From contig CM049321.1 of the NCBI GenBank assembly GCA_026874595.1, positions 12,486,979-12,550,978 of the forward strand: a DNA stretch of 64,000 nucleotides, read 5' to 3'. Under the pieces are notes generated by a model. That model saw nothing but the letters and a program-made list of their open reading frames with translations. It was not told the DNA's origin and did not search any database. Positions within the stretch are counted from its first letter, which is position 1. The number at the start of each line of letters is the position of its first letter. Positions 37,385 to 48,902 of this stretch are shown here, one piece after another. The position numbers and the translations under genes are program-made. Source of the stretch: Sipunculus nudus. Taxonomy: Eukaryota; Annelida; Sipuncula; Golfingiida; Sipunculidae.

Positions 37385-39737
37385 CTGATAATAAAATATT
37401 GTCATTGCAGTTCGGACATTCCTAATTTGCAGCACAATTTCACACGGTGGATTTAATTTGTCAACATATTCCATTTAATAACCTGAAATATGCTTTTTAT
37501 AATTCACTTGACATGTCCAACTTAATTTGACTGGCTGTGATCAGGGGCATGTATCTCCACTTAAGATTACGTAATTTTTTATTTGTTTTCGTGAATTAAC
37601 ATATCGGGAAATTTAGGATATTGCCGCAACATTTTCATCTCTATACCTACACTACTCTATGCCGATCAGTTCTGATTAATGACATATTTACATTAAATAC
37701 TGATTTACGATATGTGTGTGTGTGTTTGTGTGTGTGCTGGGCCCATTCTTCCGATATCATGGGTATGACCAAATAACATATCTTAAGATGAGTCTGACCC
37801 ATTTACCGTTCCTCAATGTATGGAAATGTATTTTCAAAATACAGGCCCCAGAACAGATTTCAGTTTATTTTATTCTCTCAATGGCTCGGGGTCCGAGTAT
37901 GATAGCGCATTTGTCAGGTGGTATACACAAAAATGATTTCCGCGTTATGACCTTGCGCCGGACCGGGGACTCGGGTTGGTTTTTAGATCCCATACCATCA
38001 AAAACGTTTATGGGGCACCTATTTGACGAATGATATGGTCAGTCATTACTAAAAATGATGAACTCGTGGGCAATGGCTCTGAGCCAATCACTGACGGGTA
38101 TAACAGACGCCTTATGTATACGATTCACAGATACCAAATCTCAAGGGACGAGGATTACACCTTAAATTAACACAGATTCAGATATGATAGGAGATTCGAG
38201 AAATCGTAGTTAATCGTAGTCTATCAATCTCTTAAGATTACGGAAAGACGAAAAGGTTATTGAGAAATCTTTTACGAACATATGGGGAATGCATCGAAAA
38301 ACACACGGCGTATCTGCGAGTTATTCCTGCCAGTCACAGTCGATTTTTTAATATATGTTCTCCATCAAATGATAACTTTTATGACCAAATCGATGATTTA
38401 TGTCACATCCTCATATATAAAGAAAATGTAGTTTTTCGTGAAGTTTATGTCTCTTGCCTACAACTCGGACATCTGGCCACCAAAGGACCGCCGGGCCCGA
38501 TACGCTCAAGGGTGAACACCCCGAAATATTGGACAAATCAGACGGTCCTGGGACCGCCCGCTATATAGTGGTTTCTCTGTATGTACGTATGTATGTGTGT
38601 ATATATATATGTGTGTGTATTTATATATTTATAATATATGTACATACATAATACATAATGCATATGCTCACCTGTTACGGTAAATTGGTCCACTGACAGC
38701 GAATGTTTGCAGAATACTGCTGTCATTTTTAATCGCCGCCTCAACACTAGAGTCAGTACCTGCATGCTGCTGACTTGCAGTTTTTATGGCAATTAGGTAT
38801 AATTCTCCTGAAAAACAATGTGGACTTGTGTTAATTTGAAAAAAAAATATCTTTCAACCACGCACACTTATACAGAGACATTCCAGGTCTGTCACATTAA
38901 TAATTATTATTCCTTTAAAATAATAGTTCATTATATTACAAAATGGAATATTTATCAAGAGCTGTTATGGACCTATACTAGGTTTAGGCTTAGACCTGAT
39001 AAAATGCTATGAAACTTTCCTTGCCTGGTCTTACTTTTCATGAGCACTCTGTACTTATTGGTCAAATACCTGATGCTCGGATGACAAGCAGGGAAAAATG
39101 TGTGCTAGCACATCCGAGGTTTAAATATATAATGTAAAAAACTAAAACGATTAGAACAATGCAAATATTTTTGTTATTTCGATCCGCTCAACCGGTGTGA
39201 TGGTTTAGCGCGTTTTTACTGTGCTTATTACCTATACTCGAGAAACCTCAAGATCATTCATTTTTTTTTATTGGTTGAGGTAACCACTCTCGTTTTTTTA
39301 AATGGTGACTTAAGTAACTACTTTTTAGATATACAGAATTCCATTCCGGTTTGGGACTGCGTGACAGGGAGTGGATGCAGGATCAACCTGGCGTCAGCCA
39401 GGCTCTTTGTCCTGAACCTACCGATCATGGGTGTGTAACACCAAGGAAACCCCGAAAGGCGCACTCGTTTGTGAGTGAAACAGGATTGTTGGATTAGTTT
39501 TCCCATTAAGCCTGCGTCGGGCCAATAGTAAAATTCCTCACCGCTCCTCGTCTAAATTTCAAATTTCCGACCTCCTGACTTTGAGCTTTGTGCTCTATTG
39601 GTGGACTAGGAAGCAGGTATGAAAATTCTGTATTATTCCATTTAATATTTCTTTGGTTCTTGTGTTTTACCTCTCACTAAACTGCAGAGAATCGGCATAA
39701 ACTGCACAACCCCGGAGTAACACGAGCTAGGCACCAT
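26130..39737 (-). CDS. Copy C: intact secreted PLAT-like + 2x F-type-lectin-like protein (430 aa)
   Basis: Nine exons: 39671-39737, 38672-38807, 37224-37317, 36682-36793, 36086-36170, 30971-31086, 29996-30232, 29554-29670 and 26130-26458. They total 1293 nt with all phases matching and no internal stop. Residues 1-22 look like a short signal peptide (starts MVPSSCYSG, with a hydrophobic core). Residues about 23-136 are PLAT-like (AIKTASQQHAGTD, GWILNKATNQRW). Residues about 137-282 are FTP1 and about 283-430 FTP2, ending SGVELCEVRLR then TGA. That stop is shared with copy B, which supports it as the true C-terminus. The protein is cysteine-containing, has no membrane segment and is predicted to be secreted. 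The exon 4 donor reads GA|GCAAGT, a GC-type donor. Introns contain a LINE (31531-36005), a MITE and SINEs. The known FTP family includes fucose-binding defence lectins; binding here is unproven. Confidence 0.78.
27934..28366. mobile_element. MITE, 433 bp, TA-flanked, in last intron of copy C
   Basis: Inverted termini CTGTGGTTGGCTT and AAGGCAACCACAG are bounded by TA on each side. Internal arms carry mirrored TTCGCGA/TCGCGAA words. There is no coding capacity. The TA boundary suggests a Tc1/mariner-mobilised non-autonomous element. Relatives are at 48903-49852 and 58075-58493. Confidence 0.75.
28955..29252 (-). mobile_element. tRNA-derived SINE, family 1
   Basis: On the minus strand the head reads GTGGCTCAGGGGTACAGC (A-box-like) and then GAGTTCAAATC (B-box-like). 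The body holds a block AAACGAGTGCG followed by TCGGGGGTTCC, and the tail contains ACGTAGTCC-like sequence. Body and tail also occur in the SINE at 39337-39617, whose head has diverged. It lies in the last intron of copy C. Confidence 0.7.
29280..29350. repeat. (TA)n microsatellite
   Basis: About 71 bp of pure TA just outside the SINE head, in the last intron of copy C. Confidence 0.97.
29996..36170 (-). CDS. Copy C exons 5-7: FTP domain 1, intron split by a LINE
   Basis: Exons 36086-36170, 30971-31086 and 29996-30232 encode residues about 137-282. Motifs are TNVAFNKPVTTSS, NWICVDLGTTFTIAVIMVT, VCKTFYSTTY, GRFVIVQV and LGLTEVE. These follow the usual order of an F-type lectin fold: N-terminal strand, conserved V-D-L-G, C-terminal L-x-E-V-E. 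The intron between exons 5 and 6 is about 5 kb because a LINE has inserted; the same intron in copy B is 446 bp. The intron-6 donor, close to a (TA)n tract, is shared with copy B. Confidence 0.68.
30902..30938. repeat. (TA)n tract shared with copy B
   Basis: This lies about 32 bp past the FTP1b donor of copy C, at the place equivalent to 17197-17241 in copy B. Confidence 0.92.
31740..32366 (+). pseudogene. LINE ORF1 (interrupted by one stop)
   Basis: The open frame 31740-32063 reads on in the same frame after a single TGA (32061-32063) to about 32366. It includes ITRVTIGAIPLSYSNDEI, an RRM-like first strand and helix seen in ORF1 proteins of Tx1-like LINEs, where it would bind element RNA. 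No zinc knuckle is seen before the frame ends. Confidence 0.6.
32845..35852 (+). pseudogene. LINE ORF2 remnant: endonuclease + reverse transcriptase
   Basis: The endonuclease runs about 32852-33600. Motifs are LNCHGLRS, ACLQETY (catalytic Glu), NIYAH, LGDFN and, after a frameshift near 33477, CTDHRG (the catalytic DH). The fingers of the reverse transcriptase are missing: sequence jumps at about 33765-34000 to motif A (GAFDSIN, about 34008). Motif B (SGVRQGCP, about 34172) and motif C (YADD, about 34317) follow. After more frameshifts comes a C-terminal CFYCNEVEF...FFNCVKLKPFW zinc-finger-like region at about 35600-35690, as in Tx1-like LINEs. Confidence 0.85.
36682..38807 (-). CDS. Copy C exons 2-4: PLAT/LH2-like domain
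   Basis: Exons 38672-38807, 37224-37317 and 36682-36793 (136, 94, 112 nt) join as residues about 23-136. The loop HAGTDSSVEAAI matches the A-G-T-D-A-N-V type signature of PLAT domains better than in copy B. The end GWILNK...QRWLFECPV fits the last PLAT strands. Two NxS/T sites (NDS, NFT) suggest glycosylation if secreted. A (TA)n tract lies 24 bp outside the 37317 exon edge. The exon 4 donor is GCAAGT where copy B has GTAAGT. Confidence 0.55.
37342..37382. repeat. (TA)n microsatellite
   Basis: A pure TA run starting 24 bp upstream of the exon 3 acceptor of copy C. Confidence 0.96.
39337..39617 (-). mobile_element. tRNA-derived SINE, same family as 28955-29252
   Basis: On the minus strand, a diverged tRNA-like head (AATAGAGCACAAAGCTC) is followed by the AAACGAGTGCG...TCGGGGTTTCC block and a tail ending GGAATGGAATTCTG. 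It lies in intron 1 of copy C and was copied along with the segmental duplication. Confidence 0.65.
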
Positions 39738-40798
39738 GTTTGTTTGCTGCCCCGGTAGTCGTCGCCTTGCTGATAACTGAGTAAGCTCCGCGATAATGCT
39801 TGAATAAAACCCTGCTTGTTTGGCTCGAACACACAACATGCGTTAAAATACATTTAAATAAATCCATATGCAGACCATTACGGTGAGGTATATTGGCAAT
39901 AAAATAACGGAAACGTTTGAAGTTGGTTCAACAAAAACGACAAATAGGTTTCCGGTCAGGGTAAATGGAATCACTAACAGAATAGCAAAGAAAATAAACA
40001 GTTGAAGGTTATATGATTTTTACGAAAAGCAATACAGATCTGTAATGATAAATGGGTCACATTATTTTCAATTGACCAATAAGTAGAAATACGAACACTT
40101 AACAAATGGTAACCATGCTACAAACGTCAGCGACACTTACAGGCGCAGACAGTTTATAAATTATTTAAAGAACAAGTGTTTTCTTATACTTCTGATACTT
40201 GCACTGAGTGGGATCTATGGTGCAAAACACACACACACACACACACACATATATATGTCCTAATCAATGACTTAATCAAGATTTTTCAAGGTTGTACCTG
40301 ATTTTCTCTGGTTCTTGTTTCATGATTCTCCTTCTTGCTTGGGAGTTAGAAAACATGAGCTAGATCATACCTCCTGTCAGGCAATGGTTTTTATGGTAAA
40401 CAACATACATGTATTTTCTCACTAAAGGAACCATAACAACCTACAAAAATGTGCTGATGGATAAAAGATGGTAAATTCTTGTGCCGTATGGTGGCTCGGA
40501 CACTTTAATATTCTGCCTAGATAAACTAAGCGGAGGAGATAATACACATTTTTTGGAAATATTTGTGTACCTTGTATTAAATTTAACAATAACACATGAA
40601 AGTTTTCAAACAACTGAAATATTTGGCTTCTTAATTTTATTTTTAAGTAAAACTGATAATACTTAAATAAATGAATGATAAATGATAAATGATTTATCAT
40701 TGAAAGAAAAATTCAATTGTCTTCTATTTTCAGTCCAAAATATGGCAAAGAAAACTGGTATCTCACTTAACTAAAGGTAGTCAGATGCTGCAACATGC

Positions 40799-40802
<4 letters not shown>

Positions 40803-40849
<47 letters not shown>
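40803..40849. repeat. (TA)n microsatellite, short allele
   Basis: About 47 bp, against about 82 bp at the equivalent position (63665-63747) in the other duplication copy. Confidence 0.96.
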
Positions 40850-40852
<3 letters not shown>

Positions 40853-41100
40853 GCCCGAGATTGAATTTGGGTGTATCAATTGGCAGGTCCAGTTATGTTA
40901 TACAATATCTCGTGTTATTTTCCTGAATTTACATTCTCTTGTCATTACTCTACTTTTTATGTTTTGTTTAATATGGATCCATGTAAAAATTTGCTTAATT
41001 GTCCATAATGGACGATAATACAAGCTAATTAATCTAATAATTCTTTGGAGAGAGACGGGGATTAAGTGTAACCAATGCTTGGTCCATTTTGTGCCAATGA

Positions 41101-43967
41101 AGCATACTATTGAAAACCATGTGTATTATTGACTAACCCATCAGGGTAATTAAGTTAGAGATATTCTCACCAGGTGGCATTTTTGTAGAGAGTCTTACAG
41201 TGAACAAATAGTGTATAATATTAGAATCTTCCTGAGAGCCAGGGCACTGGCTCGGTAGAGCGGATACCTAGCCTGGCAACACCTTGACTTATTAACCCGA
41301 CATTTAAGCTTATCATGTGGCTCCCGTGCGACCCGTCTAAGAATCGGGGATAACCACATATATAAGAGATGAACTTAGGATTACTTTATCGAACATCCGA
41401 ACAATTATATTAAGGCTTGTGTACCTGGTGAGTTTCCAGTGCATGTGTTCTTGATTATTAGCCCTGTGAACAGTTTTGATTTTTAAGTGCTGTTGGTAAT
41501 TGGCCATTAAGAATTTGGCTCCATTAAATGGGCGTTTTTTTTCAAAATAAATGATATAGCAGACTAGGAGATCCGCTCAAACAAGGTCCCCGGCAGCCGG
41601 GCAAGACACCCTAACTCTGTTTTCAGAATTCTGCAGGAACTTTTGGTTTTGGGTATCATTAGCAACTTTATTTGGGTTTTAAGAATTATTCATGGGACCG
41701 AATGGCAGACATGTATCCTAAATCAGGTCATTCATGGATTTTCCCCCAGCAATTTCACGCCAGTTGCTTGTGAACATTGCCCGGCAGGTAATGCAAAATA
41801 CTTCAACATCGAATTTTGTATGTGTTTTGTCCGGGGCCTATTATCTATTTGATTGAAAAGTGAACCAATAACAATTGTAAGGTGGTTGCCATTTTTCAAG
41901 ATGACCAGCACTGGCCAATTTTGGATCAGGCGTTTGGTCACAAACCATGATTCATTTGTCCGATATTAATGATGATTTTTATATAAATTCCTAGGATTTA
42001 GGGCAGTTCCAACAAAATAAAGGATCAAACATACCTGCATTTGCCAATTTTTGTTATTAATATATCATAATCAATTAAATCAACCTTTGGTCTGTTTGAT
42101 GAGTAATTAACTAGACTTGGTCAATATACTCTAGAACACTCATTTAATGATTTTTATATAAAGTCTTGGGATTTAGCGCATGCCGAGTCCAATTCCAACC
42201 AAACCAAAACTCAACATGCCTGCATTTATCAATAATATATGTGTTTGTGTGTGCGCGCGCGTGTCAAAACCAATTGGATAATGTCTTGGTTCGTTTACAG
42301 ATTCATTAAATATAGTAGGTCAGTATACTCTTGGTGATTTTATCGTAAGCCGGTGCTGCTGCAGTGCTTCTGATGTTTGAGTAATGCAGGAGTGGAAGAC
42401 CTAATAGTCACAACCTATGATGAGTTAATCAGTGGTGAAAAAAATGTGAAAATGTGAAAAAAATCACTGACTTTTGTGTTTTGCTGAACAGGGGTAGCTA
42501 GATTTTAAATGCCACAAGATTTAGGGATGCACATGTATGACAATGGAAGCAAATGTGATATTTAAATTAATCAAAACACAAGCTCGTCACATGAAAGGAA
42601 GATTTTCTCTCAGAAATCCTTTATAAAACAATCAAACTGACGCCAACGACCTCGTAAATGTTTAATTGATTGTAGTACCAAATGCTACATGTAAACAGTG
42701 TTAAGAACTAGAACTTATTTTGAGTAAATAATTAACACTGGCTGTTATGCATTCTAATTCATAGTTTGTTTCATCTATTATTGGTGTATTGGCACATAAA
42801 CTTCATCTTTTCTAACTTTCGGATTGACCAAAGTAAACGTTTTATCTACGCCTCATTCCAAATTTAGATTAAGATAAAAGTATTTTGGTTCATGTGCAAT
42901 AACTTAATAGCCATAATACCAATTAACATAATAGTTTAATTGTATACTTGTATACTTCTTTCCTTGAGTGAAAGATGAATAATAAGAAGGTTGAAGGTCA
43001 TGGGATGAATGTTAAGCAGATTGTATAGTAAGTCGAAGTAAAGTGATAAAGCAATTATCACAGATTGTTGATATCACCAGAGAAGTGTGACTTGTTTTAT
43101 TTTACTACCTTGATATTGCAAATTTAAGTATGGATAAAATATTCTGATGATTGTTTCTATTGATTAATATACATCAATATGTAATATCATGTATCGATGT
43201 CGGAACTCAGTTTCAGGGAACCCAAATGTTTTATTTGATGTTGGTTTCATTTCAGTTGTAATGCTGTGAGAATTATTTCTTGTCAGTTTCGCCAGCGTAA
43301 GTCTAGACGGTTTTCTGTAATGACATTGTTTACAGTTGACTTCAAACGCAAAGCACCAGCATTTTTTTCACATACTTTTGTCTCTGGAGGCGTGTCCGTT
43401 TAAATATTCATGCATTAAATGACAGGTCTCATATTATGGTAAGGCGACAGGCCGAGAGCAATTATAGAATGACAGGAATGTTGGTATCAAAAGCGTCTCT
43501 TAAGTCTGCTGCAAAGCACCACAATAAAAAGGGAGCTGGCAAGTGCGTGTAATGTTCTGGCATGTTTTGGTATTATAATATTAACACACTTATTGCAGAT
43601 CTGATTTGGATTAGGCATTTCCAATTCCGGGCGACCACTCGTTTTCAGTTCATTAAAGTCCGTACCGACTCCGCTCTTCGGTATCAGTAACTAAACGGAT
43701 TTCCAATGTATATATGTAATAAGTGAAGCTGCATATCCAGGCATACAACCTGTATAACCTACATATCTTATATACAAGGATATGTTTTTGATAGTTTAGC
43801 GAGATATGCGAGACTGACTAAACTGCAAAGGGCTTAATTTGAATGCCTTTGATATGAGTGTTTATAATGACAAGAATTTCAGAAATTTGCATGATTAAAA
43901 TCCCAAAGGTTATACTGGTTACGAGTTATCAGTATTGATACCTTCATGTTCCAGGAGTCTTCTCTAA
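41101..43967. other. Intergenic stretch with a ~177-bp duplication
   Basis: I see no gene. GATTTTTATATAAA followed by GGATTTA occurs at about 41973 and again at about 42150, with ACATACCTGCATTTG-type words downstream in each, giving two diverged units of about 177 bp (41969-42350). A short GT/GC dinucleotide run lies near 42240-42262. Confidence 0.55.
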
Positions 43968-45123
43968 TCAGGTAAACAATACTAACTTCACAGACACAAA
44001 AATGTAGAGAACGCATGCGATCAAAATAAATATAACTAAAGTTTTAATGTTTTCTAGTTCTGTCTTCTGTGTTATCATTATATCTGATAGACGCTTGGAG
44101 ACTTTTTGAGTTAAGCATAACTTCATGCAGCAAAACATGTGAGAGAAAATAAATATCTTCTGATTTGCTCGTATATTCCTGCATCTTCAGCTGTAGACCT
44201 TCTGGTGCCTGTTGGCGATTTAATTGGATGTTACTCAATTCTTTCTGCATACCATCTAATTTTCGTTGACATTCAAGAAAAGCCTCATGAATAACTTCCG
44301 ACTCACGTTGACTTCTTTCCGGAGAGAGTCTAAGTTGCGGTCAAATTTCTGTATGTATTGCTTGACCCTCTGTATATTATCAGCCGCTTCACCGACACAT
44401 GAACGCACGTCAGATTTTTGGATATTCGTCATTTCGAAATCCTTATGCAGCCCTTGTATTTCGTCTGAAACTTTATGGTTAAACTCCCGAAGGTTCTTGG
44501 ACTCTTCTTATTGTTTTAAACGAATCTGAAAGTTCCAGCTGCTTTCCTCTGATAAGGTTTATATTATTCTTCAAATGATAATAATCGCCTTTAAATGTAG
44601 TAAATTCTTTCGCCAGCGGTGACTTTTTGTGCCTCCTATGTCTAGCCTTGGGCCCAAAAACACAAAGTGGACAAAGGTATTTGGAACAGGTACGACAGAA
44701 ATATATGGATGTCTGTTCGTGACCCTTGCATTTCTCGTGCTTTCCTCTTATTGGCCCGGATGTGTGTGACGTAAACGTGTCATTATGGATCGCCATGCAG
44801 CTCTCACATAAATGTATATCACAGTCCAAACAGCGATAAAACGCACCTTGAGCCTTACCCCTACAGCGGCAAACATAACATTGACAGTCATCCAAGATAT
44901 CTTTCACTTCCTGTGGGACCAAATTCAACTGTAGTTTGCTGACAGCCCCATCCAGTAGTGGAGTCTCGTCTCTGCAAATGGGGCACGTGACCGTATCTTT
45001 TCTATCACCGGCAATTCCTTTTAGGCATGTCTCACAGACTGTGTGATGGCACTTCAAAAACCGTGGCCGGTTTAGAACAATTTCCTCATTACAGACCGGA
45101 CATTCCAGTAAACCAAGCTCCAT
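43968..45123 (-). pseudogene. RING/B-box/coiled-coil protein with C-terminal anchor, frameshifted
   Basis: From ATG at 45123, the first frame encodes a RING finger (CPVCNEEI ... CHHTVCETC ... CPICR), B-box 1 (CYVCRCRG ... CLDCDIHLCESC) and B-box 2 (CKGHEQTSIYFCRTCSKYLC). It ends at 44479. Homology continues in a second frame (ESKNLREFNHKVSDEIQGL, about 44518-44310), then a third (QRESEVIHEAFLECQRKL) to 44044. A fourth change restores a hydrophobic segment TLVIFILIACVLYIFV ending at 43968. An acceptor lies at 45153, so one coding exon follows an unseen 5' exon, as at 54976. Three small frame changes argue for a recent pseudogene or base-call indels. RING proteins of this type are usually E3 ubiquitin ligases. 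Confidence 0.8.
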
Positions 45124-46849
45124 GTTCTTCGTACTAATTACCCACTCCCAGTCTGCAAAGAGAAATAATGTTTATAGGCTCTAAGTACATGTCATCATAA
45201 GCTTTACATGAGCACAGTAAGTAAATTAGGCAGCAGATTAATAGATTGATTTTTTTTGGATAGACATTAAAATTATGCTTTGAAATACATTTATGCATCG
45301 AATATTCATTTATTTTAATTATAGGAAATAAAAAATAAATCCTGCGACATTTAGTTTATCAGGTAAATCACTTCAGCTGGTACTGATAAACGTTCATATG
45401 AGGTTTTGGTTTTATAAGTTCCATTTCAATAGTACATTTCTTTATACCTATATGTACAAGCGATATGTATAAAAGAAATTTCAAACTTTGAAAACTTAAA
45501 TAGGATGCATATGTTTTATTTGACATGCAAGCATTTACACTTCTCAAGGAGTTTTAACGGTGAAATTGAAATTATTATCCTTCTCAAATGCAGTACTAGC
45601 ATTGTTCGTGTTTGCCCGTATCTACATACGTTGCACTCTGCTTTTATGGCATGTTATGGTATGGTAACTAATTACTGCGTATTTATCTAAAACATGTTCA
45701 ATGACAGAATAAACGGCTCATTGAGACAAGCTCGGGATCAGGATAACAGTCTAATTTACAAAACGCATTGGCGCCACAGAGTGCAGATAGTCTAAGTGAA
45801 ACAATATGACCTTGTCTGTATTGTTGCCCTATAGCCTGTGGCTAAACCTTGTACGGATAACTAAATTATTTATTCTATTATGCAGACATTTAATGAGACG
45901 CTGACATTAATTTAAAATCTAAAAAGGTTAATAATCTAAAATTTGTTCTTAAAAGGAGTTATAGGTCCTTCACTGTAAACATAGCTTGTTTTGTTAATTA
46001 CCGCCCATTTCCCGTGGACCAAACATGATGAACTATAAATTGTTGTTCTCCTTAGACAAGAATTAAAGTAAAAATGCATTGGTAGCGATTTCATTTATAT
46101 TAATTCCATTGTTAAGCTAAGCAGTCATGTGTGGTCGGATATGTATATTAAAATGCCACACTTGTTAAACTGATTTTAACATCACACAAAAAACGAGACT
46201 AACGACTTACTGTAGCCTAATGTCAATGGTTTCGTTGAAAATGTCGGTGTTGGTCTACTGTGTGAATTCACTGACATGATCCGTGTGTATTCTCATCTGA
46301 CAGTCATTTTAAATTTGTTATACCAGTAAATACCGGCACTCTGTCTGGCCAGTGTTGGTACAAATGAATATTTGTCCTCTTGAAAAAAAAGGGAGCTCAA
46401 TTTTTTAATACTTCACGTGGATTTTATTAATATTGTCCGAGTGAAACGAATCAGTCATGATTCTTATGAACAGTCATGAAAGTTCCAATGTGACACCCAT
46501 GTGTCAGGTTATTTGTTAAATATCATCATTTACTTGTTTACTTATTTACATACACATACAAACATGCATACGCGTGTATGAAATTTACCAAGAACCATTC
46601 TGTTTTCTGACGTGTAATAATGAAACCGATCTCGAGAACAAATTTTGTGTGAAAGTCGGCGAAAAGAGCTGATCCCAATCTGCCCATATTTTCCGTTTGT
46701 TTATATACATGTACTGGTAACATTTTTGGCCCCCGCTAAAATGGCCGCCGATCGTAATGCAAGCATGTCCAACGCAATTTCTGGCGGCATATCAGATGAG
46801 TTCCCGGAAAGCCTCAGAGCAAAAGTTATTATATCAAATTTAATCATTG

Positions 46850-47150
46850 AACAAGTATACGAACCAAAACGTCCCACCTGCCAGTGGTTTACAACAAGTC
46901 GATATCGTCCTCGTCGTCACCCGTCAGAAACAACGAACAAGTGACAAGAAAGCTCTGTGTATAATGAAAACAGCACATTTAACCTCTGATTTCTGATTGG
47001 CAGCTGCGATATCGCCTTATTAGTTTCAACAGTATATGATTGTGTATGCCCGACCTCCAGTGGGCGGGAACGTCCTTCACCTTCCCAGTGTCAACACTCT
47101 TGTAAGTTTCCCAGATATAGCAATGTCCCCATTATTGACACGTGACCTGT
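46850..47150. repeat. Duplicated block, also at 50455-50720
   Basis: CGTCCCACCTGCCAGTGGT and later GTGTATGC...GAACGTC...TAGTTTCCCAGA-like words appear in the same order at 50455-50720. Neither copy shows coding potential. This is further evidence of local segmental duplication around the RING/B-box genes. Confidence 0.6.
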
Positions 47151-47249
47151 CTTTCCCCAATAAACTAACATATCAACCACGACAGAAGAAGTCTCTTAAA
47201 TAAACCATTTGGTCGCTCAACAAACATAAAAGCGAAAAACATAACAATG

Positions 47250-47515
47250 GCAATCATCCAAGATATCTTTCACTTCCTGTGTGAAGACAAAGTTAAACTG
47301 TAGTTTGCAGACATCACCATACAGAAGTGGAGTCTCGTCTGCAAATGAGGCACGTGACCAGTTTTTTTCTGTTGAACTACTTAAGGTATGTCTCATAAAC
47401 GCCGTAGTCGGTTTAGAACAATTTCTTTATAAAAGACCGGACATTCCAGTGAACCAAGCTCCATAGTCTGCGTACTACATACAGACTTTCAGTATGCAAA
47501 GAGAAATTATGTTCA
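47250..47515 (-). pseudogene. 5' fragment of a RING/B-box gene
   Basis: This aligns with 44890-45170 of the neighbour, including the acceptor side and the start MELGSLECPV. The RING cysteines are then lost and a stop follows after about 23 codons. Homology continues upstream on the same strand to about 48700, matching 45170-46340, so a block of about 1.5 kb was duplicated and decayed. No coiled coil or anchor is present. Confidence 0.7.
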
Positions 47516-48902
47516 TAGGCATTAAGGACCTCATCGAAAGCTTGACATGAATTCAGTAATTAATTTAGGTAGCAGATAAATGGATTAATTACAATTGATA
47601 GACATTTAAATGATGCTTTTCAACATATTTATCCATGGAATATTCATTTTTAAGCATATGCAATATGAAATAATCATTGGGCATTGAATGTATAAGCCAG
47701 ATCTTTTCAGTCGGTTCTGATACAAGTTCCTTTACGGTTTTGGTTATAATAATTACATTTCAAAAGGACGTTCATTTATACCTAAAAGTACAAGTATTAT
47801 GTATACAAAATATAACAGAATTTTCAAAGTTTGAAATCTGAAGCATGATCTATATGTTCTGTATGACATGCAACCACTGAAGGATTTTAAGGTGCTATTA
47901 AAATTGTTATCCTTCTCAATTGGATTATTGTTTATGTCTGCCCATATCCACATAAGATATTATGTTACTATTTTCTATGACATTCCCTGTGTATTTAATT
48001 ATAAATCGATAGTTAGCTAGTAACCAGGTTTATTCCTGTAATTTTCGCTTATTTTTATCTTTCTGATAGTATCCTAAGCACTAATTGTTAATGCAAAATA
48101 TATTTAAACAGTTGAATGACTCGCTGAGACCAGATTATAATTATAATATCAATCTAATTTTCAAGGCCCATAGGCGCAAAAGAGGGCAAACAGTCCAAAT
48201 GAAAAAAGACCATATCTGATTTGTTTACATAAAGCCTGTGGCTTAGAATATTGTAATGCAGACACTATTTGCATAAAAGATAAGACGTAAACAATGATTT
48301 AAGATCTGGAAGAGAATTTATGGGTCTTCACTGAAAATAACGTAAACAGACCTTGAATGGTTAACTTCCAACCATTATATGTGATCTAAACAAGATGAAC
48401 TACAATCTTGCTTTTCCTTGGATAAGTCTGAAAGAAAAAATGTATCACTAACGATTTCATTTATGTTACTTTAACGTTTTACCTGTGTTATCATATGTGG
48501 TCATATATGTAGATCACAATGCCACACTGGTTTATTGATCTTAAATATGGAATGGTCACAGTAACGGCTAACGGTAGCCACATGCATACGGTTTCATAAA
48601 AAATGCCGGTGTAGGCCTACTGTATGAATCTACTGATTTCATCAATGTATATTCTCATATGACTGTCTTCTTTAAAATGTTACCCCTGTAAATAACGTCA
48701 AGCTTTCAGACCTGAACTGATATAAATAATGTCGGGTATTCAAGCAAGAACAGAACACATTTTTTTCATACATCACTTTTTTGTATCAATCGTAGGCGCC
48801 GATCCCACACTGCACATAATCTCTGGTTGTTTATATCCATATACTGATAACATTTTAGCCGTCGATCATAAAAAAACACGTCCACTACAACCCCTGGCGG
48901 TA

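Larger units (their letters stand above)
38888..41100. repeat. Segmental duplication, left copy
   Basis: This block recurs in the same orientation at 61737-64000 with mostly point differences and small indels. It spans part of intron 1, the SINE, exon 1 and the upstream region of copy C. The left boundary is sharp; the right end of the second copy is cut off by the window edge. Confidence 0.93.

Noticed and set aside
39727-39733. Apparent TAG stop in exon 1 of copy C
   Set aside because: The stop is in a different frame from the one that joins in phase to PLAT1; the correct frame is open.
41225-41330. Second tRNA-like SINE head (GGCTCGGTAGAGCGGATACC)
   Set aside because: An A-box-like word is present but no B-box was found at the right distance.
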